Source: Nigrospora sphaerica | Taxonomy: Eukaryota; Ascomycota; Sordariomycetes; Amphisphaeriales; Apiosporaceae | Assembly: GCA_018287875.1 (NCBI GenBank) | Contig: JAGVVL010000002.1 | Span: forward strand, 8,494,001 to 8,558,000 | Direction of reading: 5' to 3' | Length of the DNA: 64,000 bases | Notes under the pieces: generated by a model | Database searches by the model: none | Told to the model about the DNA's origin: nothing | Seen by the model: only the letters and a program-made list of their open reading frames with translations | In this document: piece by piece, positions 44,635 to 55,542 of the stretch | How the letters are laid out: each line of letters starts with the position of its first letter | Numbering within the stretch: the first letter of the stretch is position 1 | Translations under genes and position numbers: made by a program

Positions 44635-47600
44635 ATGGAAGGTGTTGGCCTCAGCGCCGGGTTGTTGTCGTTGGCTTTGCAAGTCGCGGATGGGACCAGG
44701 AAACTTCGCGATGGCTACAAACTCACCGGGGCGCTGCCATCGAAGCTCGAGCGCTTGACCGAGAATCTAAGTTTCCTGCAGCACATTTCCCAGCTGCTGG
44801 GCCATCCGAACATACTACCAACTTTCGGATACCGCGTCATTGCTTCCAGTCTGGAGGACGTGGTGACGGAGCTGGAAAGACTGTCAGAGAAGGTCGCCGG
44901 AGTCGAGTCGTCCAAGAAGCTTGTCGTAGCAGCACGCAGAATCCGCCTTGCCCCGTCTTGTCAAGACGAACTAAAGCATTTGGAAGAACTTGTACACTCC
45001 GCGGAGTCCAAATTGTCACTGTAAGTACTACGAAAGGATCGTGCAATGCTTGCAGCAGCTAATGCTTTACAGGGCCTTAGCTCTTTTCTCAACGCAGCGA
45101 ATGCTACCACCACCAGATGTCTCATGTGGAACGGGAGTACCCAGAACTGAACAACGCAGCAATGGAGTTTCCGGAAATACAGGCCAGTCAATTTTGGCCG
45201 GTCATTCAGTTCCCAGAAAGTCTCTGTCCCGGCGCTCTCAGGGATGCTCATACAGGAAGTGTCGATGCCGGTGTCACACGGAAGGATCCGTGGGGGGCCG
45301 ATTTTGGGGCTTCCACTACACCCCCCTCTCGATGATTCTTGCCGACTGTGACTACCCCCGGTGTGATGCGCGGCAGTACAAAATCTCTTTTCGCATTGCC
45401 CTATCCCAGTTTGGCCTGAAGTGGGCGGTGACGGCCACCGCAGGGATGCGGAGTGGCGGAGGAAGCTATTCGTTCGATATTTCACTGCGTCCACAGCATA
45501 TTGTCCGCTTCACGTCTGATGGCTTCCTTCTGCTTTTCAACATCTTACAGGGGCTGGTGAGTTTGGATGCTGGCATCGCAGGCTTCAAGGCGCTCTACAA
45601 GAACGACCCGAGTCTCATTGACCATGTCAATCCTGCCGGTCGGGGATACATCGAGGTCAGTACGCCCAGCTCAAGACAAATTGTTTGTTCACTAACAGTG
45701 CCTCAAGGAACTACTCATGAGACCATCTTTTTTTGTCCGCCAGGAGGTGCTCCTACACCTGTTCATAAAAGACTTTGGCATGAAAAGGGGCCTTGACAAC
45801 GTCAGGTAAGCGGATGCTAGCCAGAAAGCGTGTTGATCTAGACACTGACACTGCTTACAGTCTCCTGTATTCGTGTATGAATTGGATAGGGGAGGGACCG
45901 CATCTCGCACTTTTCGATACATTGTTCGATTTGGGATACGACCCCTATTTTGTGGAGAGTCCGCGCTCAGAGTTATGGCCTGAACCATGTGACCCAAATT
46001 GGTTGTCAGAGGAAATAACACAGGATCCTTTTTTCATTGAGCTAATGACCCAATTCGTCGGGCTTGACCATGGTAAAAACAACCCCCATGCCTATGGCAC
46101 ACATCTTCTATGCAATAGCTGACACGCAAAAGAGTTTGGCGGTACTACCGCTTTGCAATACGAGATTCTCAGTCACCCCGCCAAAGCGCTGCAGAGCCTT
46201 TCCAGCCCCATGCGCACGCTGGAAACAAGCCCGAACTTCCTGGGCCAAACACCTCTGCACCTCGCCGTTACACAAAGCAACATGGTCTCAGCGCTCCTTG
46301 AGGCCGACCACCCGGTCGATGAGGTGGATATCTTTGGACTAACACCACTGATGTACGCTGCCGGCCTTGGCGAGATTGAGTCTGCGAAACTGCTCATTTC
46401 TAAAGGGGCCGATTTTGGAATCCAGTGTGGGCGCTTCAAAAGGGACTTCATGGCATATGCTTTTGCGCGAGGCCAGTCGAAGTTCATCGTGGAAATAATA
46501 TTGCACTTGCAATCGGCATGTCCTCAAAAAGCCACCCAGATCGGACGTTTCTACAGCTCCAGGATCCTACGAAATATGGTTAGCATGACTTACCTACCTT
46601 GGGTTCCAGTCGGCTACGTGGAAAGTCTGGTCCAGTTAGTTGGAGACACTAACTTCACATTCCATGATGCCTCCCGGCGAGGTTCAAAACGCAAAGGAGT
46701 ATTCGAAAATCACCTGCTACATTACGGTTGGCGGTTGGGACATGTCCAAGCGATAATGAAATCTGGGTTCAGCCTTCTCAACCACAAGAACAGCATCGGC
46801 GAGACGGCTTTGATGACTGCAGCCTCGCATGGCGACCATCTGGTAACACGATACCTTATCGAGATGGGAGCAGACGTCAGCGCTCACGATGCCGTCGGTA
46901 TGGGTGCCTTGGGTCATTGTTTGTGTAGCTGGGAAGAGGCGTACAGGCCTTTTGGATACCAGAACGAAGTATCTTTCCCAGAAGTTGCCCAGGTCCTTTT
47001 GGATGCTGGTGCAGACCCCTGTTCCACGGACAGCTGCGATTGCGCCTGCTCAAGTTCTGGGTGTGCTATTACGCACACGCTACCCGCTGTTTTCGGCGCA
47101 CAGGAAGACCTTTGGACAGGCAAAGAAGACATCTGGACAACGTTGGAGTGGCTCCATTTGTTGGGAGGCCGTCAGAACGAGGAGGTTTTGCGGTCTAACT
47201 TGATGTCGCTGCTGCGGCGATCGTTTTTCGAAGAGTTGAGAATGTCTCATACCTGTTGCTCACTGGGAAATAAACGGTCAACCGTCAGGTCCTCGCTGTT
47301 CTTCAACCAAAGCACTCCCACAGACGACGAGAAAGTTGCGATCCGGGCGCAACAGACGCAGAAGAGCGAGCAGCTGGGTCTCCGAATTCAGGGCATCGCC
47401 AACCTAAGCACCGCGGAATTGATTCGCCAATGGCAGCAAAGCGTCTTCCAGTGCCATCTACGGGTTTCGGGAATGAGCTACCCCTCGTGGCACGATGATT
47501 TGAAAGCGTGGCATGAGACGATATCCAGCTTTGCTCCCCAGAATATCGGAACTTGGCCTCTGGAGCATTCCGTAAGTAAAACCCTCCTCCAGGACGATGT

Positions 47601-47997
47601 TGTCCGTTTGTCATCTAATCCCATGAAGAAACCGTCACGCGGGTATAGCATCGACGAGGGAAGTGATTCCATCAAGCATCCTTCCAGCCGTCTCGATTTT
47701 GAACCTGATAAGTTACTGCCGTTCTCCTCGTCACTTCGCTACCTCGAAGATCTTGAGAAAGCTTTCTATGAAGGTAGGACCGGAGACGACCGCCACGATG
47801 GAGATGTGTGGTATAATCAACGACTTGGCTGGGTGCTTCAATTCCTTGAGGTGTTGGAGGTCCCGCACCTATATGTACGAGAGGGACTGCAATGGCGTTT
47901 GACCCATGAAGCTTGCTGGCTGGACGGGAAAGATCCGTCTGATGTGATGAAGCACTTTCTGGATGCGAGGAGAGCGATGGCTGCAAGCACGATGTAG
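44635..47997 (+). CDS. Helo-like/STAND-type N-terminus plus ankyrin-repeat protein (copy B), intact
   Basis: Five exons: 44635-45020, 45073-45655, 45699-45805, 45861-46072 and 46133-47997. Introns are 52, 43, 55 and 60 nt, all GT-AG, and all phases agree. The product is 1050 residues without interruption. Residues 1-~125 (MEGVGLSAGLLSLALQVADG...) form the Helo-like helical N-terminal domain. Residues 130-430 form a middle region with WAVTATAGMRSGGG and SFDISLRPQHIVRF but no P-loop. Ankyrin repeats include GQTPLHLAVTQSN, GLTPLMYAAGLGEIESAKLL and GETALMTAASHGDHLVTRYL. CDCACSSSGC near residue 730 mirrors the motif in copy A. This architecture fits fungal non-self-recognition or stress-sensor proteins, which trigger cell death through the N-terminal domain in known relatives; here that is inference only. 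Confidence 0.75.
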
Positions 47998-48111
47998 AGT
48001 ATTTTGGCAATGGGAGTTGGGGCGTTCTCTCTTCGTACCGAACTTGGTAAAGGGTGAAAATCACCGACGCGATTACGGAGACGTTAGTCAGACCTAAGCC
48101 ACGGCACCACC

Positions 48112-48748
48112 TTAATACCCGTTCTCCCACAGCTCCTTCCGCCAGGCGTCGGTGAGCGCCTCGTCGGGGCCGTAGACCTCCTGCCAGCGGGCGAAGCCGC
48201 CGTCGAGGACGTAGACGGCCTGGTCCTGCAGGGCGGCGCCCTTTTGGGCCTGGGCCTCGCGGGCGCGCAGGTACTTGAGGGCGGCGGAGGGGCCGCGCTG
48301 CTGCGACAGGGCGCAGTGGAAGACGACGACGGGCTTGTCGGCGAGCTTGCGCAGCAGCGTCGGCAGCATGGCGTCCACCGTCGGGCTCGGCACGTGCTGC
48401 GAGTTCCGGATGTGGCCGCCGATGTGATCTGAGGCGCCGGCGTGTAAGCAAGGCGGAAGAAGAAGATCATGATGATAACGAATAGGGGAGAAGGTAAAGA
48501 AAGTCCTCCCGACGACGCCGGGAAAACGAAAAGAAAAAGACAAGGCGGACATCGTCGGGGAAACAACGACGGATTTCAAGGGATCCGGAAAACTCACCAT
48601 TGTCCCGTACGTCCACCACGGCGATGCGCGAGTCGGCGGGTGCCACGCCGGCGGCCAGCTCGGCGCGCAGCTTCTGGGCCAGCTCGTCGGCCTTGATGCG
48701 CCGGAGGCTGGCGACGGAGATGGTGGACATGGTGCGGAAGGCGCGCAT
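48112..48748 (-). CDS. Rhodanese-domain (Cdc25/Ibp1-type) phosphatase
   Basis: Exons 48748-48598 and 48428-48112 with a 169-nt intron (GTGAGT...CTCAG, phase 1). The product is 155 residues, the normal length for Ibp1/Ych1-like proteins. VVDVRDNDHIGGHI is the first rhodanese signature and VVFHCALSQQRGP the CX5R active loop (Cys-Ala-Leu-Ser-Gln-Gln-Arg), the seven-residue loop typical of Cdc25-like phosphatases rather than sulfurtransferases. YVLDGGFARW closes the fold. Such proteins are small cytosolic/nuclear phosphatases or arsenate reductases. Start could be 48748 or Met7 (48730); the first adds a short basic leader. It converges on copy B, with only ~110 bases between the two stop codons. 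Confidence 0.85.
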
Positions 48749-49256
48749 GTAACCACGGGGGGGAGGGTCCGGTTCAATTCAAAGCAATGGATAAGAGACT
48801 TTTCCTGGTGACACGCGGTACAAGCAAGGGATTGGGGGGGATTGGCCCGTTGGGAAGGGATTGGCTAAGGTTGGTGAGTGAGCGATAAGAGTGAGTGTGG
48901 AGAGGCTGCTGAACCAAGCTCAAACATCTTCGACTGAATCCCCCGCGATATGGCGTTAGGTGCATACCGACGGGTACCTGCATACGCGTCATTCGTGGGG
49001 AAGGCGCCCACCCGGTCAGCATCTCTTGTTCTTGGGCGGACCACGAGTCCCGTGTCCTGCACGAACTCTGCTATGCGATGGCATATATAATCCAAACCCC
49101 TCCCTGCGAAGAAAACAAGGTGATGGACAAATTTTCGGATGAAGATTGCTTCCCATTTTGTGCCTAGAGAGGGGGGGGAGGCATTCAACGCCGTGTTTGG
49201 CTGCTGCTGCTGCTAAAAACTACACGTGCCCACATCTCTCTGTCCCGACGCCCGCT
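48749..49256. other. Intergenic between rhodanese and O-FucT-like genes
   Basis: Promoter of the rhodanese gene and 3' UTR of the next minus-strand gene. A G-rich tract (GATTGGGGGGGATTGG) is near 48830. No gene recognised. Confidence 0.4.
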
Positions 49257-50600
49257 TCACGGCCACATGCCGTCAAACATGAACAGCCAGTCCTCCCAGT
49301 ACTGATCGTAGCGGCCGGCGAGGTAGCTGAGGCCGTCGCCCTCGGTGCCCGACTTGTAGGGGCGGTAGTAGAGGCCGTCGCGCTTGAGGTGGCGCTTGAG
49401 GGTGACGTAGGTGGAGAAGCTGCTGGGCATGGGGCCGACGAAGAAGTCGCTGGCGAGCAGGACGACGCAGTCGACGAGGGCCTGTTGGTCCCAGGTGAGG
49501 GCGTTGAGCTCGTCGAGGTCGGCGCCGCGCAGCAAGTCCTGCTTGCCGATGACGTGCAGGCCGAGCTCGGCGTTGGCGCGCGACGCGAACCGCGCCGCCT
49601 CGGTCGCGTTGCCCGTCGCCAGGTAGGCGGCCCGGTACCCGTGCGACTTGGCCCGGTCCAGGTACGCCTTGGCCTGCGTCTCGTAGTGCGGCCAGAAGCC
49701 GAGCGCGTCGCTCTCGGTCCGCAGGTGCGCCCCCAGGAACCGGCCGTCCGCCTCGCCCTGCGCGCGTGCGAACGCCGCCATGCCGGCCCGCGCCGCCTTG
49801 CCGAGCCGCAGCAGCTGCTGGTTGAACTTGAGCACGTGCCCGAACGTCGCCGCGAACTCGGGCCCGTCGCGGTAGACGGGCCAGTCCCAGAGCACCCCCC
49901 ACTTGAAGCGGATCAGCCGCGGCGTCGTCCGCGACGGCGGCTTGCCGTTCTTCTCGTTCTTGAGCCAGGCCCGGAAGGTGCGGCCGAAGCGATCCGTGTG
50001 GCGGTTCATGTCCTTCCAGTCGCAGCCCTTGCGGTCGCCAAAGTCCTTGGGTTTGATCTCCTGGATCTGCGGCTTGTTCGTCGGCGGCTGGACGGCGTGC
50101 GGGATGGCCTCGACCGTGTCGTAGACGGTGATGTGGGGGCAGAAGGTCTTGAAGGCGTGCTTGAAGTGGTCCTCGTCAAACATGTAGGAGAAGGGGAGGT
50201 AGTCGGTGAAGAGATCGCTCAGATCCTTCTCGGAGCGCTGGCGGATGCGCGGCACGACGAGCCCCGTGGCGCCGGCCTCGAGGGCGTAGCGCAGGCAGGT
50301 CTGGATGTAGTTGCGGACGTTGCCGATGCCGCCCGAGTTGTTGTCGCAGATGAAGACGAGGCCCTCGACGGGCGTGGCCTCGTCGCACACGCGCTGCAGC
50401 GGCCAGCCGATGAAGGGCGCGTCGGGGTCGGTGAGGTCGACCTTGTTGGGGTCGGGCCGCGAGGCGACGCCCGCCTGCGGCCAGTGTCCGGGCCCATTGG
50501 TGCTGACCCAGTCGAAGGAGCGCGGCTCGAGACGCCAGCTCCAGATGGCAATGAGCACGAGGACCGCCACGGCCGGGAACACGACGTTGCGTCGCGCCAT
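49257..50600 (-). CDS. O-fucosyltransferase-like type II membrane protein
   Basis: The start at 50600 gives 447 residues beginning MARRN and a single N-terminal anchor (VVFPAVAVLVLIAIW). The frame runs on upstream to an ATG at 50810, but that part is basic leader without family texture and would bury the anchor. The lumenal domain has FICDNNSGGIGNVRNYIQTC (nucleotide-binding-type Gly-rich loop), an HLRTESD segment and VDCVVLLASDFFVGPMPSSFS, the last matching the conserved D-x-x-x-L-x-x-x-D-x-F-x-G-x-x-x-S-S-F-S block of GDP-fucose O-fucosyltransferase-related proteins. It is expected in the ER/Golgi, with GDP-sugar as donor; the acceptor is unknown. A related fungal glycosyltransferase is the main alternative. 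Confidence 0.75.
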   Translation of the reverse strand: MARRNVVFPAVAVLVLIAIWSWRLEPRSFDWVSTNGPGHWPQAGVASRPDPNKVDLTDPDAPFIGWPLQRVCDEATPVEGLVFICDNNSGGIGNVRNYIQTCLRYALEAGATGLVVPRIRQRSEKDLSDLFTDYLPFSYMFDEDHFKHAFKTFCPHITVYDTVEAIPHAVQPPTNKPQIQEIKPKDFGDRKGCDWKDMNRHTDRFGRTFRAWLKNEKNGKPPSRTTPRLIRFKWGVLWDWPVYRDGPEFAATFGHVLKFNQQLLRLGKAARAGMAAFARAQGEADGRFLGAHLRTESDALGFWPHYETQAKAYLDRAKSHGYRAAYLATGNATEAARFASRANAELGLHVIGKQDLLRGADLDELNALTWDQQALVDCVVLLASDFFVGPMPSSFSTYVTLKRHLKRDGLYYRPYKSGTEGDGLSYLAGRYDQYWEDWLFMFDGMWP

Positions 50601-52104
50601 CAAGGCCGCCAGCGGTTGCGATGCGCGGGAGCCGGGGGACACGATGGAGGGAAGGGAAACGGCTCTAACGGGCTGACGACGGCGGCTTCGGGGTTTAAGT
50701 ACCGGCAGGGGGAGCCCGCAGGCGTGACAATACGCAGTAGAACCCGAGGAAGTGTGGCAGGGGGTCGGGGGCTTGGCGCGTAGTGGGCGCCTTTTTATCC
50801 CTGGCCCCAATCCAATGGCGCGTGCACACCCACGTTAAACAGTGCAACGGCAAAGGCTAACCAAGCCCGTCTCGTTGGTTCCGCGTGGCCCGTCTCGTTC
50901 GTTTCAATGCGTCTGGTCGTCAAGGTGTTGGTTTGGTAGGTTTTGCGCGGTACGGGAGCTGTCTAATGTAGGTTAGAAGTTTGCTGCTGCTGCCAAAGGT
51001 CGAGACAGCGAGCGTGGCCGGGGCTGCGTGTCAGACACTCGGCGACTGAGGAGACGAGGGCGTCTGGTGGCCGATCATCACGCTCGAGCCTGCCAGGAAT
51101 GTGCTTTCTCGCTGCTGCTGGAACGAGGAGGGAGACGGGGGGGGGCAAGGGAAAGGGAGCAACTAAGAAGATGGAGACGGAGGGGCGCGAGAGAGAAAAG
51201 TGAAAAGGAGTAAGGAAACATTCCGAGGGGGAGGCGTCGTCCAAGCCGGGGTGTCGCCGTCGTCGTCGGTCTCATCGTCGCAGACGTAGGAGCGGCATAT
51301 GCCTAAATTGGCCACTGCACACCCTGGACCACCTCCATCCCACTTCCCCCCAGCAGAGACGACCGGCACAGGCGGTGTTGGGCTGGGCCCGATCGGCCTG
51401 GATGACGTGCGACCCTCTGGAGACTTCGGAGGTACCTACCTACTAATCTGAACTCCCTGTTCTCCCTGACCGGGCATTGGACACAGATCCTCTTTTCCCG
51501 TGACGACGGGGGAAGGGCCGATCAGAAGACGCTGCATCTTGCGAAGCACAGGCAATCAACCCATCATTTCCCCCGCCAGCAGCTCTCTTAGGACCCAAGG
51601 GGAGCTGGCCTGGAAACCTGCACAGACGGAGGTACGTAGTTGTACTTGTGCTCCCCCCAGCCGTCGATCTTCCCGTCTACGAACAGCCTGCCTTTAAGTG
51701 GGGGATGACAGACCCCGGTGCTAACACTTCCCACTGCCGTGGTTTGGGATGTCCTGTCCAGCTCTCACGACACTATCATGCGCTGCCCTTCCGACCGCAA
51801 ACAGGGATGCAAGCAACACCTCGCTATTTTACTCTCGCCGGCGGCCGCAGAGGTCACGTTGGACTGCACTGCCCGAGCCTAAATTTGGAAGCATTTTGCA
51901 CGATGCAGATGGATGCATAGTACCTGAGCAACCTGGTGGTGGGCTCCAAATATGTACTGTTGCAATGGGTATAGAAGTACGCAGGTACCCAATGGCTCCG
52001 TGCCCATCGACCAACGCCGCCCTCAACGCCCGCAAAACATATACCCATCACCGCTAACCACCAACCTGCTCCCCCTTTGCTTATGTACACCCCTGCCGCC
52101 GTCC
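50601..52104. other. Intergenic, no recognised gene
   Basis: About 1.5 kb upstream of the O-FucT-like gene and downstream of the heat-shock gene; only short frames. No RNA gene or repeat of note apart from purine/pyrimidine tracts near 51120-51230. Confidence 0.4.
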
Positions 52105-53262
52105 TCACATGAAAAGCCCCGGTGAGTTCATGAGGCCGGGGCTCCAGTCGCGCGGGCCGACGACGCGGTTCCGCGCGGGGCCGGGCCACGCCAGCGTCCA
52201 GTGATGAGCGCCGTGCAGGAAGCTGCCGCGACGGCCGCTGCCGCCTGCCGGTTGCTCCTTGTGGCCCGGCGCCGCCGCCGGCGTCGTCCGGCGTCTCCGG
52301 ACGGGCACCGAATCGACGCCGGCGCCCTTGCTCGTCGTCTTCGTCACGGCGGCGATCTCCTCCTCCTTCCCCTCCTCCGTCCGCATCTTGGGCACCACGA
52401 GGCTCAGCACGCCCTGGTCGAGGTGCGCGCGCAGCCCCGCCCGGTCCACGCCGGCCTGGAACCGGAACGCCCGCGCGAAGGTGCCGACGCGGCGCTCGCG
52501 GGCGAGGCTGCGGACGCGCGGGTTCGCGTCGGGCGCGTGCTGCTGCGACTTTGGGGGGGAGGTCGAGGGATGTGATGGCGACGACGAGGACGCCGACGAG
52601 ACGGCTTCGGGCTGGCACCCCGGCGCGGTGGCGGCGTGGTGCAACAGGAAGGCTCGCGGGCGCGCCGCCGCCGCCGTCCAGGCCGCCGAGAGAGACTGCG
52701 TGCGGGCCTTCTTGGCCGGCGTGACGGGTGGCACCGCCGCGTGCTCCTCGTCGCTGCCGCTCGATTCCGCTGCGTAGAGTTCGTCGCCGTCGTGGGAGCG
52801 CATGCGCTGGAGCGGACTGCCCATGTCCTCCTCTATGCCGCCCTCACCTTCTTTTCCTTCTCCTTTCCTGTTTTCCTCCTCCTCCTCCTCCTCCTCCTCT
52901 TCTTCGGGTAAACGCCGCCGCTGTAGCTCCGCCTCCACCAGCAGCAGCTTGCCGCCGCCGCCGCCGCTGCCGCTCTCCTCGTCGATCCAGCGCACGCTGT
53001 AATCGCCGGGCGCCACCCCCGGCAGCTCGACGTCGATGTAGTAGCGTGCGACCGTCTCGCGGATGTCGACGACCGGCGCGCGCACGTCGTGGGCCGCCGC
53101 CGCCGGGTGCGCCAGGTCGTGCAGCACGTGCAACAGCGGCTGGAGCGGATTGTGGTGAGGGTGGCTGTGACTCCCGACGGCGGCCGTCGTTGGAAACGCG
53201 TGACCCCGGATCGACGTCGTCGGGTACCGCGATGGCGGCGGGTAGAGGTAGTAGATGGACAT
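52105..53262 (-). CDS. Small heat-shock protein (alpha-crystallin domain) with large insert
   Basis: Single exon, 385 residues, starting MSIYYLYPPPS. The first half of the alpha-crystallin domain is VVDIRETVARYYIDVELPGVAPGDYSV (about residues 65-92, described here in part). The second half, RVGTFARAFRFQAGVDRAGLRAHLDQGVLSLVVPK, starts near residue 258. About 165 residues of low-complexity sequence separate them: a run of eleven glutamates, a Gly/Lys/Glu stretch, Ser-rich and Ala/Pro-rich parts. Filamentous fungal Hsp30-type proteins carry such inserts, but this one is long. The domain forms oligomeric holdase chaperones induced by heat. The basic C-terminal tail (~90 residues) is also unusually long; a missed intron there is possible. 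Confidence 0.82.
   Translation of the reverse strand: MSIYYLYPPPSRYPTTSIRGHAFPTTAAVGSHSHPHHNPLQPLLHVLHDLAHPAAAAHDVRAPVVDIRETVARYYIDVELPGVAPGDYSVRWIDEESGSGGGGGKLLLVEAELQRRRLPEEEEEEEEEEENRKGEGKEGEGGIEEDMGSPLQRMRSHDGDELYAAESSGSDEEHAAVPPVTPAKKARTQSLSAAWTAAAARPRAFLLHHAATAPGCQPEAVSSASSSSPSHPSTSPPKSQQHAPDANPRVRSLARERRVGTFARAFRFQAGVDRAGLRAHLDQGVLSLVVPKMRTEEGKEEEIAAVTKTTSKGAGVDSVPVRRRRTTPAAAPGHKEQPAGGSGRRGSFLHGAHHWTLAWPGPARNRVVGPRDWSPGLMNSPGLFM
52875..52905 (-). repeat. CCT/AGG trinucleotide repeat in the sHSP insert
   Basis: A (CTC)n-type run on the plus strand is read on the minus strand as GAG/GAA codons, giving the poly-Glu tract of the heat-shock protein. Copy number is likely variable. Confidence 0.85.
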
Positions 53263-54644
53263 GGTCGTGGCGGGGGTTGTCGTCGGCTTTTATGTTTGCC
53301 TACCAGCGGCGGTAGAGCCACAGGTACATAAGATAGGCGTGCCACTCGCTCTGGAACCGGTAGGTCGCGGTCGTGGCGATGGCTTGGGACGTATTCAGTC
53401 GGTTGCGTAGACGGTAGGGTAGGGTGCGCGTGATGGCGTTGAAGCGCTGCATTGGCGATGATGATTGTATCTGGTGGCCGTGGATACGAAGTTCTTATGA
53501 AAGAGAACGGAAATGCGATTGCAACCGATGCCCTTCCCAACCCTTTCCAAATCGACCTCAAATACCAAGGTTTCCCCCATGATCAGGTGCTCTCCGCAAC
53601 CGCCCCAGCGTTTTCTCCCGTGGCGAGACGGGCGCCCGGACTTCGCGGGTGAGGCCGTCGCCAAGTGGCGTGATGCGACGACAGCGGCCCCTTGACTGTG
53701 GGCTGATGGCCGCCACAGGGTGGGCAGATTGAATTGGCGCCAAGCTTGAACCCTTTGCCCGGGCCCTTTCCGCCCTTCGCAACCCGCCGGCTTGGCTTTT
53801 GTTTTCGTGTGACCCGTGTTATATTCTTCACGCCGGACTCTTCATCTTGATTCCGTCTCCGGGTGCCAGTTAGTCCTCTTCTGGACCCCCCGTCCGCGCC
53901 CCGTCACGCCCGCACGCTGTGTTTTCTAGGAGGGGTAGCAGTCGGGCATGTGACCCGACCGCACCGGTACACACACGCCGTAGGTGGACTGACGGCGGCC
54001 CGCCCCGGACCTCACGGGGCTACCCAAGTACCAAGAACTTGACTTGCTCCTGCTCTCAATTGCCTCCCTGCTACCGATGCCGCCGGGAACCGAACGATAC
54101 ATTCCAACAAACAAGGTGTGCAAGTGGGCAAGTTCCGGTGTTTGATGAGTGGCTGCAAAGATGGATATCCCTTAGCTCGAGTTGTCCGGCCTTGTCTAAA
54201 CATGCGAGAAGAACAAGTGGAGGGGAGAGGCGCGGATGGCAATGCTGGCCGGGCGCGCACAACCTGCTCAACGCAATGTATGCATACAAGCATCTTCCCA
54301 GACAATGCCGATGGCTGATCGAGTCACGTCTAGCAAAGAATAATGCGATACATGGCAGTGGATCACTTGGAGCATGGGTAATGTATGCCCCCAGCTACGC
54401 CGGCCAAGATTGTGGGGAGGCAGCGAGTATTTGCCGTCAGTACCAGAGGCTTAGAGGCAAATGTCTATTGTGTGGTTTTGTACAGAGGTCGCTTTGCCAT
54501 GCTTCACTCGAGCCCAACATGGCGCGTCGTCTTGCTCTTTCCAACGCTCTCTTCCCGCACCCATGCTGCTTGCTGCTTGCTGCTTGCGCTCGCGAAAACC
54601 GGGCGGCCGAAAGGGGGATTGACGCCATGTGCACACGCGCGCGC
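53263..54644. other. Intergenic between the sHSP and QCR10 genes
   Basis: Promoter of the heat-shock gene on the left and 3' UTR of QCR10 on the right. The 316-codon frame on the plus strand (53919-54869) overlaps QCR10 exon 4 antisense, mixes coding and intergenic DNA and shows no domain, so it is not called. No heat-shock-element cluster (inverted nGAAn) was confirmed by eye. Confidence 0.4.
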
Positions 54645-55542
54645 TTAGAAGGGGTTGTCCGAAGCGGGGATGTTGCGGTCGTAGAAGTTGGCGAGGAAGG
54701 GGATCTTCTTCAGGACGTCGTCCTGGACGCGGGGGATGCCCGAGGCGTAGAAGATGACGGCGAAGAGGGCGACACCGCCAAAGGCGCCCGAGGTCATGCC
54801 GCTGCGTGGCCCAAAAACCGTCAGTCTCCCACGTTTCTGCTGTGGTTCCTCGTCAGGGCCGGGTTCTGACTCACAGGCGGGTCAGCTGCTTGGGGGTGAA
54901 GCCGGCCACGTTAGGCTGGTGGTGGTATCTGGCAGACGCACGCCTGGTCAGTTCGAGTCCGGCACACTAGGAGACTCGCCCGCAGCACTGTTTGCCATGG
55001 TAATCATGAGCTTGTTTAGGCGTGGCAAAACGGTGCAACTTGATCACCCCGCATATCATGACGGCTACCTGCCCATTGGCATCGGCGTCATTGCAGCAAC
55101 ACCGCTCACTCCGGGGCCTTCTCTTAGCTCTGCCTGCCAGAGCTACGACAAGCTCTTCGCCATGACGAGCACCACTGATGGTACAGTGCTCGCACATCGC
55201 CGGACCGCGGTCCCGGGCTGAATGGGCTCGGTCTGCGCAACCGACCGCTCGAGGAAGTATATCGGCACTCACTTCGGACCATATGGGCTCTTGTACGTCG
55301 GGTAGCTGGGGCGGGGAACAGCCCGTCGAACGAGGGTCTGGGAACAGATCAGCGTCAGCAGGCTTCAGCAGAACAGCGGTCACCGTCGTCGTCTTTCCGG
55401 GCCACCGGCGGCAGGTGAGGCTACACGGGCGCCGAGAACGAGCTCGAGGTGCTCTTCGGCGAGAAGAGCGACGAAGAGGCATGGATCGTGCTGCAGTGGG
55501 CCGGCTGAGGGGGGCGTGAGCTGCACGTACGGGAGACACCAT
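54645..55542 (-). CDS. QCR10: Cytochrome b-c1 complex subunit 10
   Basis: Four exons: 55542-55531 (12 nt), 55337-55273, 54928-54875 and 54801-54645. Introns are 193, 344 and 73 nt, and the product is 95 residues. Exon 1 encodes only MVSP before a GTACGT donor; exon 2 opens with TLVRRAVPRPSYP. The body reads YKSPYGPK, YHHQPNVAGFTP, then GAFGGVALFAVIFYASGIPRVQDDVL (one membrane helix followed by a P-R-V motif) and a DNPF end, matching fungal QCR10. It is a small accessory subunit of respiratory complex III in the inner mitochondrial membrane. The tiny first exon is supported by frame and by its fit to the family N-terminus, but it would be missed by many predictors. Confidence 0.85.

Noticed and set aside
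49146..50783. 545-codon plus-strand frame
   Set aside because: Antisense of the O-fucosyltransferase-like gene; Val/Glu/Arg-biased shadow.
53919..54869. 316-codon plus-strand frame
   Set aside because: Spans intergenic DNA and antisense of QCR10 exon 4 without any domain.
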